A stretch of 64,000 nucleotides of DNA from Mitsuaria chitosanitabida ATCC BAA-476 = NBRC 102408 (GTDB lineage: Bacteria > Pseudomonadota > Gammaproteobacteria > Burkholderiales > Burkholderiaceae_C), in contig NZ_BCYP01000022.1 in NCBI RefSeq assembly GCF_001598255.1, positions 62,001-126,000 on the forward strand, read 5' to 3'. The position numbers and the translations under genes were made by a program. Of this stretch, positions 1-8,436 are shown piece after piece. How positions within the stretch are numbered: position 1 is the first letter of the stretch; every line of letters begins with the position of its first letter. Below the pieces are notes generated by a model. It worked only from the letters and a program-made list of their open reading frames with translations, was not told the origin of the DNA and ran no database searches.

Positions 1-96
1 TCCCTCCCCCTCAGATGGGCGGTTTGCTCGCTGCCCGCCCATCGGACGGGACGGCGCGCACCACTTCGGACGAGTCGCCACGGACAATTCCGCCCC

Positions 97-1002
97 ATGT
101 CCCGAGCCGCGTCCGCCCCCGCTGTCCACCGTCCCCTGCTGCTGCTGGTGGACGACCAGCCGGAGGAGCTGCGCTGGCTGACGGCGCTGCTGCACCCGCT
201 GTACCGGCTGGCCTTCGCGGAGAGCGGCCGGGTGGCGCTGCAGAAGGCGCAAGGCCTGGCCCCCGACCTGGCGCTGCTGGACGTCGGACTCCCGGACATG
301 GACGGCTTCGCGCTGTGCCGACTGCTCAAGTCGGACCCGGCCACGCGCGAGATGCCGCTGCTCTTCCTGAGCGCGCACAACGACGTCGGCAGCCGCATCG
401 AGGGCCTGTCCCATGGCGCGGTGGACTTCATCACCAAGCCCTTCCATCCGGAGGAGGTGCTGGCCCGCGTGCGCGTGCACCTGCGGCTGGCCACGCCGCG
501 CGCGGCGTCGGCGTCCCAGGAGGTCGCGACGACCGAGCCCGAGGAGTCCGGCACGCCCGACCAGCGCCTGCTGGCCGCCGCGCGCCGCTACATCGGCGAG
601 CACCTGGGCGAGCCGCTGACGGTCAACCAGATCGGCCGGCAGGTCGGCCTGACCGGACGCCGGCTGCTGGCGCTGTTCCGCGAGGAGCTGGGGCAGACCG
701 TGTCCGGCTACATCAGCGACGAGCGCGTGCGCACCGGCCAGCGCCTGCTGGCCGATACCGACATGAGCGTGGCCGACGTGGCGTATCACGTCGGCTATTC
801 CAACGCCGGCAACTTCGCCACCGCCTTCCGGGAACGCAACGGGCTGAGCCCGCAGGCCTACCGGTCCGCCACCCGGGCGCGCGATCGGGAGGATCTCGGC
901 GACGCCGAGGCCCACGCCCCGGCGGACGCCGATGCCGATGTCGACGCCGATGCGCGGGGTGACGGGCACCGCGCGCGCGACGCCGACGGCCCGGTCGCCT
1001 GA
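97..1002 (+). CDS. Response regulator with AraC-type DNA-binding domain
   Basis: A 301-residue cytoplasmic transcription regulator. Residues about 13-132 form a receiver domain with the acidic pair D19-D20, phospho-acceptor D62 (in LLDVGLPDMDG) and the conserved lysine K114 (in FITKPF). Residues about 158-250 form an AraC/XylS helix-turn-helix pair ending in the typical GYSNAGNFATAFRERNGLSPQAYR signature. AraC output domains are an uncommon choice for receivers. The last ~40 residues are low-complexity and rich in Asp and Ala (ADADADVDADA) and match no domain I know. The stop codon overlaps the start of the histidine kinase gene (TGATG), so the two are translationally coupled and are almost certainly cognate partners. 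The target genes are not apparent. Confidence 0.9.
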   Translation: MSRAASAPAVHRPLLLLVDDQPEELRWLTALLHPLYRLAFAESGRVALQKAQGLAPDLALLDVGLPDMDGFALCRLLKSDPATREMPLLFLSAHNDVGSRIEGLSHGAVDFITKPFHPEEVLARVRVHLRLATPRAASASQEVATTEPEESGTPDQRLLAAARRYIGEHLGEPLTVNQIGRQVGLTGRRLLALFREELGQTVSGYISDERVRTGQRLLADTDMSVADVAYHVGYSNAGNFATAFRERNGLSPQAYRSATRARDREDLGDAEAHAPADADADVDADARGDGHRARDADGPVA

Positions 1003-3449
1003 TGCCGCGCCTGCGCCGATGGACCGCCGTCCTGGCGGCCGGAGCCGCCTTGTTCCTCGCCTGCCTCGCGGACGCCGAGGGTGCGCCGAGCGAGGCGCCG
1101 GTGATCGCCTTCCCCGCGGACATGCCGGCGGCCGCCGCCGATCCGCCGTCGCGGCCGGTGATCGCGTTGCACGGCGCGGCGACGGATCGCCTCCCGCTGG
1201 TCGACCGCGGCCAGCTGTGGATCGAGCGGGCGGACCCGCGTCCTGAAGCCGGCGTGCCGCGCTGGCGGCCTTCGGAGCAGCGGGCGCTGACGCCGGGCTA
1301 CACCCGCGATGCCTACTGGCTGCGCTGGACGCTGCGCCAGGACGGCGAGGCGGCGCGCTACATCCTGATGGTCGATCCGGCGCGGACCGAGTCGGTGGCG
1401 CTGTATCGACGGCGGCTGCTGCCGGACGGCGGGACGACGCCCTGGCAGCTCGAGCGCGCCGGCACCGACCAGCCCTTCGCGCACCGGCCGCTGTCGCTGC
1501 GCGAGAGCGCCTTCCCGATGCGCCTCGATCCCGGCGAGGTCTGGGAGCTGCGGCTGCGCGTCGCGAGCCGCAGTTCGTTGGCGGTCGAGCCCTCGCTGTG
1601 GGTGGCCGAGGCGCTGATCGGCGAGCAGCAATGGCGGGTGTGGCGCGACGGCATGCTGTCGGCGGTCGGCCTGACGCTGGCCGTGCTGGCGGCCGGTCTG
1701 GGTCTGGCCTTGCGCGACCGCGGCTACGCCTGGATCGCGGCCTTCCTGACCTGCGCGATGGTCTACGAGATGGCGATGCGCGGCACGGCCTTCGAGCGCT
1801 TCTGGCCCGAGGCGACCGACTGGGCCCAGCGGGCGCTGGGCACGACGGGCGCGTTGTCGACGGTCTTCCAGCTGCTGGCCCTGGCGGCGGTGCTGCGCCT
1901 GCGGCAGACCCAGCCGGTGCTCCACCGCGTGCTGGGCGTGGTGGTGGCCCTGAGCTTCGTCGCCGTGGCCGCCTGCATCTTCGGCGACTACCCGATCGGG
2001 ACCCGCATGGCCGGCCCGACCAACCTGTCGCTCAGTCTGATCGGCCTGATCGCCAGCGTGCGCGCGATGCGGCGCGGCGATCCGGTCGGCGGGGTGTGGC
2101 TGTGCGCGCTGGTGGGCGTGATGCTGGGCATGGCGCCGCGCTACTTCAGCCTGATGGGTCTGCTGCCCTATGCGGACTGGGTGGACCTGGCGCCGTCCAT
2201 GGTCGGCACCGCGGGCGCGGCGGCGGTGCTGGTGGCCATGCTGATGCTGCTGCAGCGCGAGCGGCTGCAGCGCGCGCAGGCGCTGGAGGCCGCGGTGCTG
2301 GAGCGCACCGCCGAGCTGGCCCGCGCCAGCGCGCACGCGCGGGCCAGCGACGCGGCCAAGGGGCGGCTGCTGGGCCACATCGGGCACGACCTGCGGGCGC
2401 CGCTGGCGTCGATGGTGCAGCTGACGCGGCGGCTGACCACGGGCGCGGAGTTCGAGTCCACCCGCCAGGCGCTGGAGCACGGTGGCGTGATGCTGCTGGA
2501 CACCATCGACGAGCTGCAGCGCTTCGCGCGCCAGCCCGATGCCGAGGCGGATGTCGAGGTGCTGAACGCGCCGGTCTATCTCTACGGCCTGCTCAACGAG
2601 CTGGTGCTGCAGTCGCAGGCCCTGATGCTGGCCAGCACGAACCGGCTGGCGCTGACGGTCGATCCGGCGCTGCCGGCGGTGGTCGAGCTGGACGCGCGGC
2701 GCTTGCGCCAGGTGCTGCTGAACCTGCTGTCCAACGCGGCCAAGTACAGCCGGCCGGGCGAGATCCAGCTGACCGCGCGCCCGGTCGGCCGATGGCTGGC
2801 GCTGTCGGTGATCGACCAGGGGCCGGGCATGGCCGCCGAGGAGCTGGCGCGGATCTTCGATCCCTTCACGCGGGGCCAGGCGGGGCGCGGCGTCCCGGGG
2901 CTGGGGCTGGGGCTGGCGATCGCCCGGCAGACGGTGCGCGCGATGGGTGGCGAGCTGGGCGCGCACAGCGTGCCGGGACGCGGCAGCCGCTTCACCGCGG
3001 AGCTGCCGCTGATCGCCGCCGGCGAGGCCGAGGTGCAGTGGCCGCCGCTGCTGTCGCAGCCCGGGCTGGAGCACCTGGGCGACGGCTGGGCGGCGGTCGT
3101 GTGGGACCGCTGCGCGACGGTGCGCGAGGTGATGCTGGAGCGCCTGCTGCAATGCGGCTTCGACGCGAGCGAGGCGGAGCGCGTCGAGGACGTGGCGGAC
3201 CTGCTGGAGGCCGCCGCCTCGACAGGCGCGGGGCTGCTGGTGGTGAGCTCCCCGGAATCGACGGCGCTCGGCGAGTGGCGCGCCTGGCGGGCGCGCTGGC
3301 CGGGGCTGCGGATGCTGCTGTGCGCGTCGGTGCCGCGCCGCGACTGGCCGGCCGAGGCCGGCCTCGCGCTGCTGCCCAAGCCGGCCCCGCAGGAGCTGTG
3401 GGTGCCCGCGCTACGCCGGCTGTGCCTGGCGGTGGATGTCCGGTCTTGA
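1002..3449 (+). CDS. 7TMR-DISM membrane sensor histidine kinase with a degenerate receiver tail
   Basis: An 815-residue inner-membrane kinase. A signal segment is followed by a periplasmic 7TMR-DISM extracellular-type domain (about residues 60-205), seven or so hydrophobic helices (about 215-415), a coiled-coil linker, a HisKA helix with the phospho-accepting His near residue 462 (GHIGHDLRAP), and an HATPase domain with N box NLLSNAAKYS and G boxes DQGPGM and GLGLGLAI. The final ~115 residues have the length and predicted alternation of a receiver, but the phospho-acceptor position reads LLVVSSPES with no Asp, while the LPKPA lysine motif is kept. This looks like a hybrid kinase whose receiver has lost its phosphorylation site. 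It is coupled to the response regulator upstream. The signal it senses is unknown; DISM domains often bind carbohydrate-like ligands. Confidence 0.88.
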   Translation: MPRLRRWTAVLAAGAALFLACLADAEGAPSEAPVIAFPADMPAAAADPPSRPVIALHGAATDRLPLVDRGQLWIERADPRPEAGVPRWRPSEQRALTPGYTRDAYWLRWTLRQDGEAARYILMVDPARTESVALYRRRLLPDGGTTPWQLERAGTDQPFAHRPLSLRESAFPMRLDPGEVWELRLRVASRSSLAVEPSLWVAEALIGEQQWRVWRDGMLSAVGLTLAVLAAGLGLALRDRGYAWIAAFLTCAMVYEMAMRGTAFERFWPEATDWAQRALGTTGALSTVFQLLALAAVLRLRQTQPVLHRVLGVVVALSFVAVAACIFGDYPIGTRMAGPTNLSLSLIGLIASVRAMRRGDPVGGVWLCALVGVMLGMAPRYFSLMGLLPYADWVDLAPSMVGTAGAAAVLVAMLMLLQRERLQRAQALEAAVLERTAELARASAHARASDAAKGRLLGHIGHDLRAPLASMVQLTRRLTTGAEFESTRQALEHGGVMLLDTIDELQRFARQPDAEADVEVLNAPVYLYGLLNELVLQSQALMLASTNRLALTVDPALPAVVELDARRLRQVLLNLLSNAAKYSRPGEIQLTARPVGRWLALSVIDQGPGMAAEELARIFDPFTRGQAGRGVPGLGLGLAIARQTVRAMGGELGAHSVPGRGSRFTAELPLIAAGEAEVQWPPLLSQPGLEHLGDGWAAVVWDRCATVREVMLERLLQCGFDASEAERVEDVADLLEAAASTGAGLLVVSSPESTALGEWRAWRARWPGLRMLLCASVPRRDWPAEAGLALLPKPAPQELWVPALRRLCLAVDVRS

Positions 3450-3479
3450 GGAGCAGCCGCCTGGCCATACGCTCATCCG

Positions 3480-3523
3480 ACCCTGAGGGCCTGGGCGCCT
3501 GATCCGCAGCACCCCTGAGGGGG
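3480..3523. promoter_or_regulatory. Tandem CCCTGAGGG palindromes upstream of the SRAP gene
   Basis: Two near-palindromes, ACCCTGAGGG at 3480-3489 and ACCCCTGAGGGGG at 3511-3523, lie 31 bp apart, about three helical turns, in the 151-bp gap before the SRAP gene. The second reads CCCCCTCAGGGG on the other strand and matches 11 of 11 bases at 21405-21415 in the promoter of the candidate small RNA. Binding by a regulator is an inference. Such words occur by chance at some rate in GC-rich DNA, for example inside coding sequence near 49940. Confidence 0.3.
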
Positions 3524-3600
3524 ATCTGTCACCCGAAGCAGCGAGGCGACCGGTGTTACTCCGGCTCACAAGCATCGTGCGCTTCTCCTACGATGGACCG

Positions 3601-4524
3601 ATGTGCTACAGCGCCCAGATCCGTCGCGAGTGGAAGACCTTCTGCAGCCGCCTGGGCGTGCGCATCCCGCTGAGCGAGTACGTCGACCTCTACTGGACCC
3701 GGGCGCACGGGCAGCGGGTGCTGTTGCCCAAGTCGCTGGAGAGCCTCTTCGACGATCCCCAGGACGACCAGCAGCGGCGCGGACGCGAGGCCCTCGAGAC
3801 CTACGCGACCCAGCGCGCGGGCGAGGTCGAGCAGGAGCTCTTCGCGCTGCGCCAGCGCATCGCGGAGGCGGATCGCAAGCTGGCGGCCAAGCCGTCCAAG
3901 TCCGCGGCCGAGAGCCGTCGCATCGCGCAGGACAAGACCGCGCAGCGGCTGGCCTGGCTGGCCGACCTGCGGCGGACGACGCCGGAGATCAAGGACGCCC
4001 GCATCTACCCCGGCTGGCATGTGCCGGTGATCGTGCGGGAGCAGGGGGAGAAGGTGCTCCGGCCGATGCGCTACCAGTGCCGGCCCGCCGGCAAGCCGGC
4101 CTCCTACGATCTCAAGTACCCGGGCACCTACAACGCCCGGCGGGACGCGCTGGGCGGGTTCTGGAAGGGGCAGTTCGGCGTCAGTCACGGGGTGCTGGCG
4201 GCCTCGTCCTTCTTCGAGAACGTGCGGCGCGAGGATGGATCGAACGCGGTGCTGGAGTTCTCGCCGCAGGGGCTGGACGAGATGCTGATCGCCTGCCTCT
4301 GGTCGCGCTGGGAAGCGCCGGGCGAGGCGCCGCTGCTGTCCTTCGCCGTGATCACCGACGAGCCACCGCCGGAGATCGCCGCCGCCGGGCATGACCGCTG
4401 CGTCATCCCGCTCAAGCCGGAGCACCTGGACGCCTGGCTGGATCCGCAGGGGGATCTCGCGGCGATGCAGGCGATCCTGGATGACCGGGAACGGCCGGTC
4501 TACGGGTGGCGGATGGCGGCCTGA
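3601..4524 (+). CDS. SRAP/HMCES-family protein (YedK-like abasic-site sensor)
   Basis: A 307-residue SOS-response-associated peptidase (SRAP) family protein. The start is set by the family's hallmark N-terminus Met-Cys (MCYSAQ): after Met removal Cys2 forms a thiazolidine link with abasic sites in single-stranded DNA. An in-frame upstream start at 3553 would bury this Cys and is rejected. Later family features include the RPMRYQCRP and PGTYNARRD segments, the SSFFENV stretch and a C-terminal region with GHDRCVIPL. It is longer than E. coli YedK (~220 aa) because of a charged helical insertion at about residues 55-125 (EQELFALRQRIAEADRKL). It stands alone, with no SOS box seen, behind two CCCTGAGGG palindromes. 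Confidence 0.87.
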   Translation: MCYSAQIRREWKTFCSRLGVRIPLSEYVDLYWTRAHGQRVLLPKSLESLFDDPQDDQQRRGREALETYATQRAGEVEQELFALRQRIAEADRKLAAKPSKSAAESRRIAQDKTAQRLAWLADLRRTTPEIKDARIYPGWHVPVIVREQGEKVLRPMRYQCRPAGKPASYDLKYPGTYNARRDALGGFWKGQFGVSHGVLAASSFFENVRREDGSNAVLEFSPQGLDEMLIACLWSRWEAPGEAPLLSFAVITDEPPPEIAAAGHDRCVIPLKPEHLDAWLDPQGDLAAMQAILDDRERPVYGWRMAA

Positions 4525-4705
4525 GGCGGGCGGGGGAGGGCCGGTTCGCGCCCCAGGCATTCGCCTTGCCTCCAGCGCCGCCCGAGGGGCTCGCCCGCCC
4601 CGGCATCAAACCATTCCAGAAACGCATAACCGTGGCGAGCACGCGAGTTACGGCGTGATTACATTGGACTCCTCAGGGTGCCACGCACCCGACATGGCGC
4701 GCGGC

Positions 4706-4774
4706 ATTGGGTCAGCTCCGCGGACTCTCCTCTGAAAAACAGGGCGGGAGCCACCGGATCGGAGCTGACCCAAT
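4706..4774. repeat. 15-bp perfect inverted repeat upstream of pckG
   Basis: The arm ATTGGGTCAGCTCCG (4706-4720) is repeated exactly in reverse complement at 4760-4774, separated by 39 bp and ending 33 bp before the pckG start. Two readings are possible. It may be a small non-autonomous element or REP-like relic; TTGGGTCAG/CTGACCCAA words are common at ends of RAYT-associated repeats in betaproteobacteria, to my recollection. Or it may form an mRNA hairpin in the pckG leader. No coding sequence lies between the arms. Confidence 0.6.
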
Positions 4775-4807
4775 TCCGCTTTTCATATCCTCAAATTGGA
4801 ACTCGCC

Positions 4808-6676
4808 ATGAACCAGCCCGTAATGGAAGGCTTGCGCCTGAACGTGCCCGCCTACGTCAAGCACCAGCGACTCGTCGCCTGGGTCGCTGAAATCGCCGCG
4901 CTCACCGAGGCGCGCGACGTCTACTGGTGCGACGGCAGCCAGGCCGAGTACGACCGCCTGTGCCAGCAGCTGGTCGACGCCGGCACCTTCCAGAAGCTGA
5001 ACCCCGCCAAGCGCCCGGGCAGCTACCTCGCGTGGAGCGACCCCAGCGACGTCGCCCGCGTCGAGGACCGCACCTTCATCTGCACCAAGAACAAGGCGGA
5101 CGCCGGCCCCACCAACAACTGGATGGAACCGGCCGAGATGCGCGCCCTGCTGCAGACCGGCGACAAGGCCCTGTTCAAGGGCGCCATGCGCGGCCGCACG
5201 CTGTACGTGGTGCCGTTCTCGATGGGCCCGATCGGCTCCCCGATCGCCCACATCGGCGTCGAGCTGTCCGACAGCCCCTATGTCGCGGTGAACATGCGCA
5301 TCATGACCCGCATGGGTCGCGCGGTCCTGGACACCCTGGGCGACAACGGTGAGTTCGTCCCCTGCGTCCACACCGTCGGCGCCCCCCTGGAGGCCGGCCA
5401 GGCCGATGTGAAGTGGCCTTGCAACAAGACCAAGTACATCGTCCATTACCCCGAGACCCGCGAGATCTGGTCCTACGGCTCCGGCTACGGCGGCAACGCG
5501 CTGCTGGGCAAGAAGTGCTTCGCGCTGCGCATCGCCTCGACCATGGGCCGCGACCAGGGCTGGCTGGCCGAGCACATGCTGGTCCTGGGCGTGACCTCGC
5601 CCGAGGGCAAGAAGCACCACGTCGCCGCCGCCTTCCCCAGCGCCTGCGGCAAGACCAACTTCGCGATGCTGATCCCGCCGGCGGGCTTCGAGGGCTGGAA
5701 GGTCACGACCATCGGCGACGACATCGCCTGGATCAAGCCCGGCAAGGACGGCCGCCTGTACGCGATCAACCCGGAAGCGGGCTACTTCGGCGTCGCCCCG
5801 GGCACCAACGTCAAGACCAACCCGAACTGCATGGCCAGCCTGGACAAGGACGTCATCTTCACCAACGTCGCGCTGACCGACGATGGCGACGTCTGGTGGG
5901 AAGGCATGACCGACGCCGCCCCGGATCACCTGATCGACTGGCAGGGCAAGGACTGGACACCGGCCATCGCCAAGGAAACCGGCGCCAAGGCCGCTCACCC
6001 GAACGCCCGCTTCACCGTCGCCGCGACCAACAACCCGGCGCTGGATTCGGAATGGGACAACCCGGCCGGCGTGGCGATCGACGCCTTCATCTTCGGCGGC
6101 CGCCGCTCCACCACCGTGCCGCTGGTGACCGAGGCCCGCGACTGGGTCGAGGGCGTCTACATGGCCGCGACCATGGGCTCGGAAACGACCGCCGCCGCCG
6201 CCGGCCAGCAGGGCATCGTGCGCCGCGACCCGTTCGCGATGCTGCCCTTCATGGGCTACAACATGGCGGACTACTTCCAGCACTGGCTGTCCCTGGGCGC
6301 CAAGCTGGGCCAGTCCGGCGCCACCCTGCCGAAGATCTTCTGCGTCAACTGGTTCCGCAAGGGCGCCGACGGCAAGTTCGTCTGGCCCGGCTACGGCGAG
6401 AACATGCGCGTCCTGAAGTGGATGCTCGAGCGCGTCGACGGCCAGGGCCAGGGCGTGGAACACGCCTTCGGCACCAGCCCGCGCTACGAGGACCTGAACT
6501 GGCAAGGCCTGGCCTTCACGCCGGAGCAGTTCCAGACCGTGACCCACATCTCCAACGAAGACTGGGCCACCGAACTGAAGCTGCATGACGAGCTGTTCGT
6601 CCAGCTGGCCCACAACCTGCCGGCCGAGCTGCCGGCGACCAAGGCCAAGATCGAAGGCCGTCTGGCCAAGGCCTGA
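4808..6676 (+). CDS. pckG: Phosphoenolpyruvate carboxykinase, GTP-dependent
   Basis: A 622-residue cytosolic enzyme catalysing oxaloacetate + GTP to phosphoenolpyruvate + GDP + CO2, the first committed step of gluconeogenesis. The length and sequence fit the GTP class rather than the ATP class. The kinase-1 loop [13 protein letters not shown] carries the hyper-reactive Cys (about residue 280), and it is followed by the metal-binding GDDIAWIK segment and the [13 protein letters not shown] stretch. The chosen start is the ATG giving MNQPVMEGL; a TTG four codons upstream is possible but has no support. The Shine-Dalgarno is weak. The gene is monocistronic, preceded by a long inverted repeat and followed by a hairpin terminator. 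Confidence 0.97.
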   Translation: MNQPVMEGLRLNVPAYVKHQRLVAWVAEIAALTEARDVYWCDGSQAEYDRLCQQLVDAGTFQKLNPAKRPGSYLAWSDPSDVARVEDRTFICTKNKADAGPTNNWMEPAEMRALLQTGDKALFKGAMRGRTLYVVPFSMGPIGSPIAHIGVELSDSPYVAVNMRIMTRMGRAVLDTLGDNGEFVPCVHTVGAPLEAGQADVKWPCNKTKYIVHYPETREIWSYGSGYGGNALLGKKCFALRIASTMGRDQGWLAEHMLVLGVTSPEGKKHHVAAAFPSACGKTNFAMLIPPAGFEGWKVTTIGDDIAWIKPGKDGRLYAINPEAGYFGVAPGTNVKTNPNCMASLDKDVIFTNVALTDDGDVWWEGMTDAAPDHLIDWQGKDWTPAIAKETGAKAAHPNARFTVAATNNPALDSEWDNPAGVAIDAFIFGGRRSTTVPLVTEARDWVEGVYMAATMGSETTAAAAGQQGIVRRDPFAMLPFMGYNMADYFQHWLSLGAKLGQSGATLPKIFCVNWFRKGADGKFVWPGYGENMRVLKWMLERVDGQGQGVEHAFGTSPRYEDLNWQGLAFTPEQFQTVTHISNEDWATELKLHDELFVQLAHNLPAELPATKAKIEGRLAKA

Positions 6677-6788
6677 TTCCGCCTCGATCGGCAGCGCCGG
6701 GTTCGCGCCCGGCGTCTCGCCCGGTCTCCTGCCGACGCCCGCATCCCGCGGGCGTCCTCATTTCCGCCGCTGAACCCGGAAAAGACAA

Positions 6789-6823
6789 AGCCCGCTCGAA
6801 CTACTTCGAAGCGGGCTGTTGTT
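6789..6823. terminator. Bidirectional terminator between pckG and the small minus-strand gene
   Basis: The hairpin is formed by AGCCCGCTCGAA and TTCGAAGCGGGCT, pairing with one bulged base across a 4-nt loop. On the plus strand it is followed by GTTGTTG. On the minus strand it is followed by a stronger U-rich tract (TTTGTCTTTT). It sits between convergent genes, so it probably ends both transcripts. Confidence 0.75.
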
Positions 6824-6915
6824 GCGCGAGTCCTGTTGCGGTCAGCTGTGAGAGCCTGCGCTCACATCAGGAGTCACTTCCGGGCCAGACGGCACCCGGC
6901 GAGGGGGAGGCTTTC

Positions 6916-7158
6916 TCAGCCGTTGCGACGGGCGTTGGCGGCGCGCAGCTCGGCGGCGAAGGAGGGCATGCTCTCTTCGTACTGGGCGGCGAGGGCCAGC
7001 AGCTCGCGTTCGGCGCGAGCCATCTTGGCGTTCTCGATGCGGGCCTTCACGTTCGTGATCGTGCGGGCCCACACGCGGGCACCGATGGTGGCAAACGTGC
7101 CGCCGCGACGCACCGTGCGGCTCAGGGGAAGACCGAAGGTTTGGGTAGCGACGCTCAT
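6916..7158 (-). CDS. Small basic protein of unknown function
   Basis: An 80-residue protein, Ala/Arg-rich, with no signal peptide or membrane segment and a predicted long helix in its second half (ITNVKARIENAKMARAERELLALAAQY). I do not recognise the family. The start is well supported by AAAGGA 6-7 bases upstream, by a promoter-like TATAGT about 55 bp upstream, and by a terminator beyond the stop. Codon choice is like its neighbours. Helical, charged small proteins of this kind are often regulators or ribosome/nucleoid-associated factors, but nothing here proves that. Confidence 0.75.
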   Translation of the reverse strand: MSVATQTFGLPLSRTVRRGGTFATIGARVWARTITNVKARIENAKMARAERELLALAAQYEESMPSFAAELRAANARRNG

Positions 7159-7461
7159 GGCGATTTCCTTTGATTGGCTTGTTTCGCGGCCCTTCTGGAG
7201 CCGACGGAACGAACTATAGGGTTTCCCCTATCTATGTCGCCAATGAAAGATGGGCATTGAATGTATAAACGCCGTGCATATCATTGGGCGGAGCGCGGCC
7301 AACACGTGATGCCGATCACGGTGGCGGTTCGGAATCCCGTTCAACTGTCGTCGTTGGTCCCATTCGGCGTCGATCCGGAACGGAAATTGGCCTCCGCGCC
7401 GAGCTGGTGGCGATGTCGATCCGACGCTTCCGCGTGAAAAACTGCCAGCCGGAACCCACCC
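7159..7461. other. Divergent intergenic region between the small protein gene and the LysR gene
   Basis: This stretch of about 300 bp carries the probable promoter of the minus-strand small gene in its left 75 bp. Its central part (about 7240-7290) is unusually A/T-rich for this genome, with TGAATGTATAAAC and GCATATCATTGGG, which suits a LysR-type operator and promoter for the plus-strand gene. I see no small ORF with a ribosome-binding site and no hairpin terminator inside it. Confidence 0.5.
7213..7231 (-). promoter_or_regulatory. Promoter with embedded AGGG-N4-CCCT palindrome
   Basis: Read on the minus strand this is ATAGGGGAAACCCTATAGT: the palindrome ATAGGG-N4-CCCTAT running into TATAGT, a good -10 hexamer, with TTGGCG about 19 bp further upstream as a possible -35. 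Transcription would begin near 7206, leaving a ~48-nt leader before the small gene. The same arrangement, AGGG-N4-CCCTA followed by GAGT, forms the promoter of the candidate small RNA at 21412-21428. Confidence 0.5.
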
Positions 7462-8436
7462 ATGAGCTTCCGCAACCTCGATCTGAACCTGCTGAAGGTG
7501 TTCGACGCCGTCATGGCCGAGCGCTCCCTGACCCGCGCCGCGGAGCGTCTGTCCATGACGCAGCCCGCTGTCAGCCACGCGCTCAAGCGGCTGCGGGAAG
7601 CGCTGGGCGAGGACCTGTTCGTGCGCCAGGCCTTCGGGATGAAGCCGACGTCCCGGGCCGAGGGGCTGTGGCCGGAGGTGCGCTCCGCGCTGACCCGGCT
7701 GCGGGTGGCGCTGGATCCCGGCGACTACCAGCCGACCTCCGAGGAGTACACCTTCCGCCTGGCCATGGCCGACGCGACGGCCGCGCTCATCCTCCCACCG
7801 CTGATGCAACAGCTGGAGAAGCTGCGAGCGCTGGCCAACGTGCATGTCCTTCCGCTGACCACCCGCGACCCGCGGGCCTTGCTGGAACAGGGCGAGGCCG
7901 ATTTCGCCCTCGGCTACTTCCCGACCGCGGTCGCCGCGCTGAAGGGGCAGGGTGACATGGCGTCCATCCACCAGCTCCGGCTCTACGACTCCTATTACGT
8001 CTGCGTGATGCGCCGCGGCCATCCGCTGGCCGACCAGGAACTCACGCTGGATGCCTTCTGCCAGGCCCACCACCTGCTGGTGAGCTTCTCGGGCCGGCCC
8101 TACGGCTTCGTCGACGAGGCGCTGGCGGCGCTCAAGCGCAGCCGCCGGATCGCGCTGACGGTGAACCAGTTCTTCACCGCCGGCCGGGTCGTCGCCCACA
8201 CCGATCTGCTGACGGTGCTGCCGCAATCCTTCATCACGGCGACCGGCTACCAGGAATCACTCATCTACCGGCCCTTGCCGATGCAGCTCTCGCCGGTCCA
8301 TGTGGACGTGCTCTGGCACCTGCGCAACGAGGACCGCAGCGCCCAGCGCTGGATGCGTCAGCGGCTGGTCGATTCCGTGGCGCTGCCGTCGGGGACGGCG
8401 CCGGCCGACGCGAACGGCGACAATCGCGCCCCATGA
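7462..8436 (+). CDS. LysR-family transcriptional regulator (NodD/NahR-like subgroup)
   Basis: A 324-residue regulator. The N-terminal winged helix-turn-helix (about residues 3-63) contains the typical [22 protein letters not shown] recognition region, and the rest is a two-lobe periplasmic-binding-like effector domain. The opening [15 protein letters not shown] and the C-terminal [15 protein letters not shown] resemble the NodD/NahR/LinR branch, which usually controls aromatic or signal-molecule responses; that assignment is only by recollection of the branch. It overlaps the next gene by ATGA, an unusual partnership for a LysR gene, and faces the small minus-strand gene across an A/T-rich spacer. 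Its effector is unknown. Confidence 0.9.
   Translation: MSFRNLDLNLLKVFDAVMAERSLTRAAERLSMTQPAVSHALKRLREALGEDLFVRQAFGMKPTSRAEGLWPEVRSALTRLRVALDPGDYQPTSEEYTFRLAMADATAALILPPLMQQLEKLRALANVHVLPLTTRDPRALLEQGEADFALGYFPTAVAALKGQGDMASIHQLRLYDSYYVCVMRRGHPLADQELTLDAFCQAHHLLVSFSGRPYGFVDEALAALKRSRRIALTVNQFFTAGRVVAHTDLLTVLPQSFITATGYQESLIYRPLPMQLSPVHVDVLWHLRNEDRSAQRWMRQRLVDSVALPSGTAPADANGDNRAP

Noticed and set aside
858-3152. Long open frame of 764 codons on the minus strand opposite the kinase
   Set aside because: It is Gln/Arg/His-rich, without known motifs, and lies exactly opposite a kinase with all catalytic boxes. Such antisense frames are expected at this GC content.
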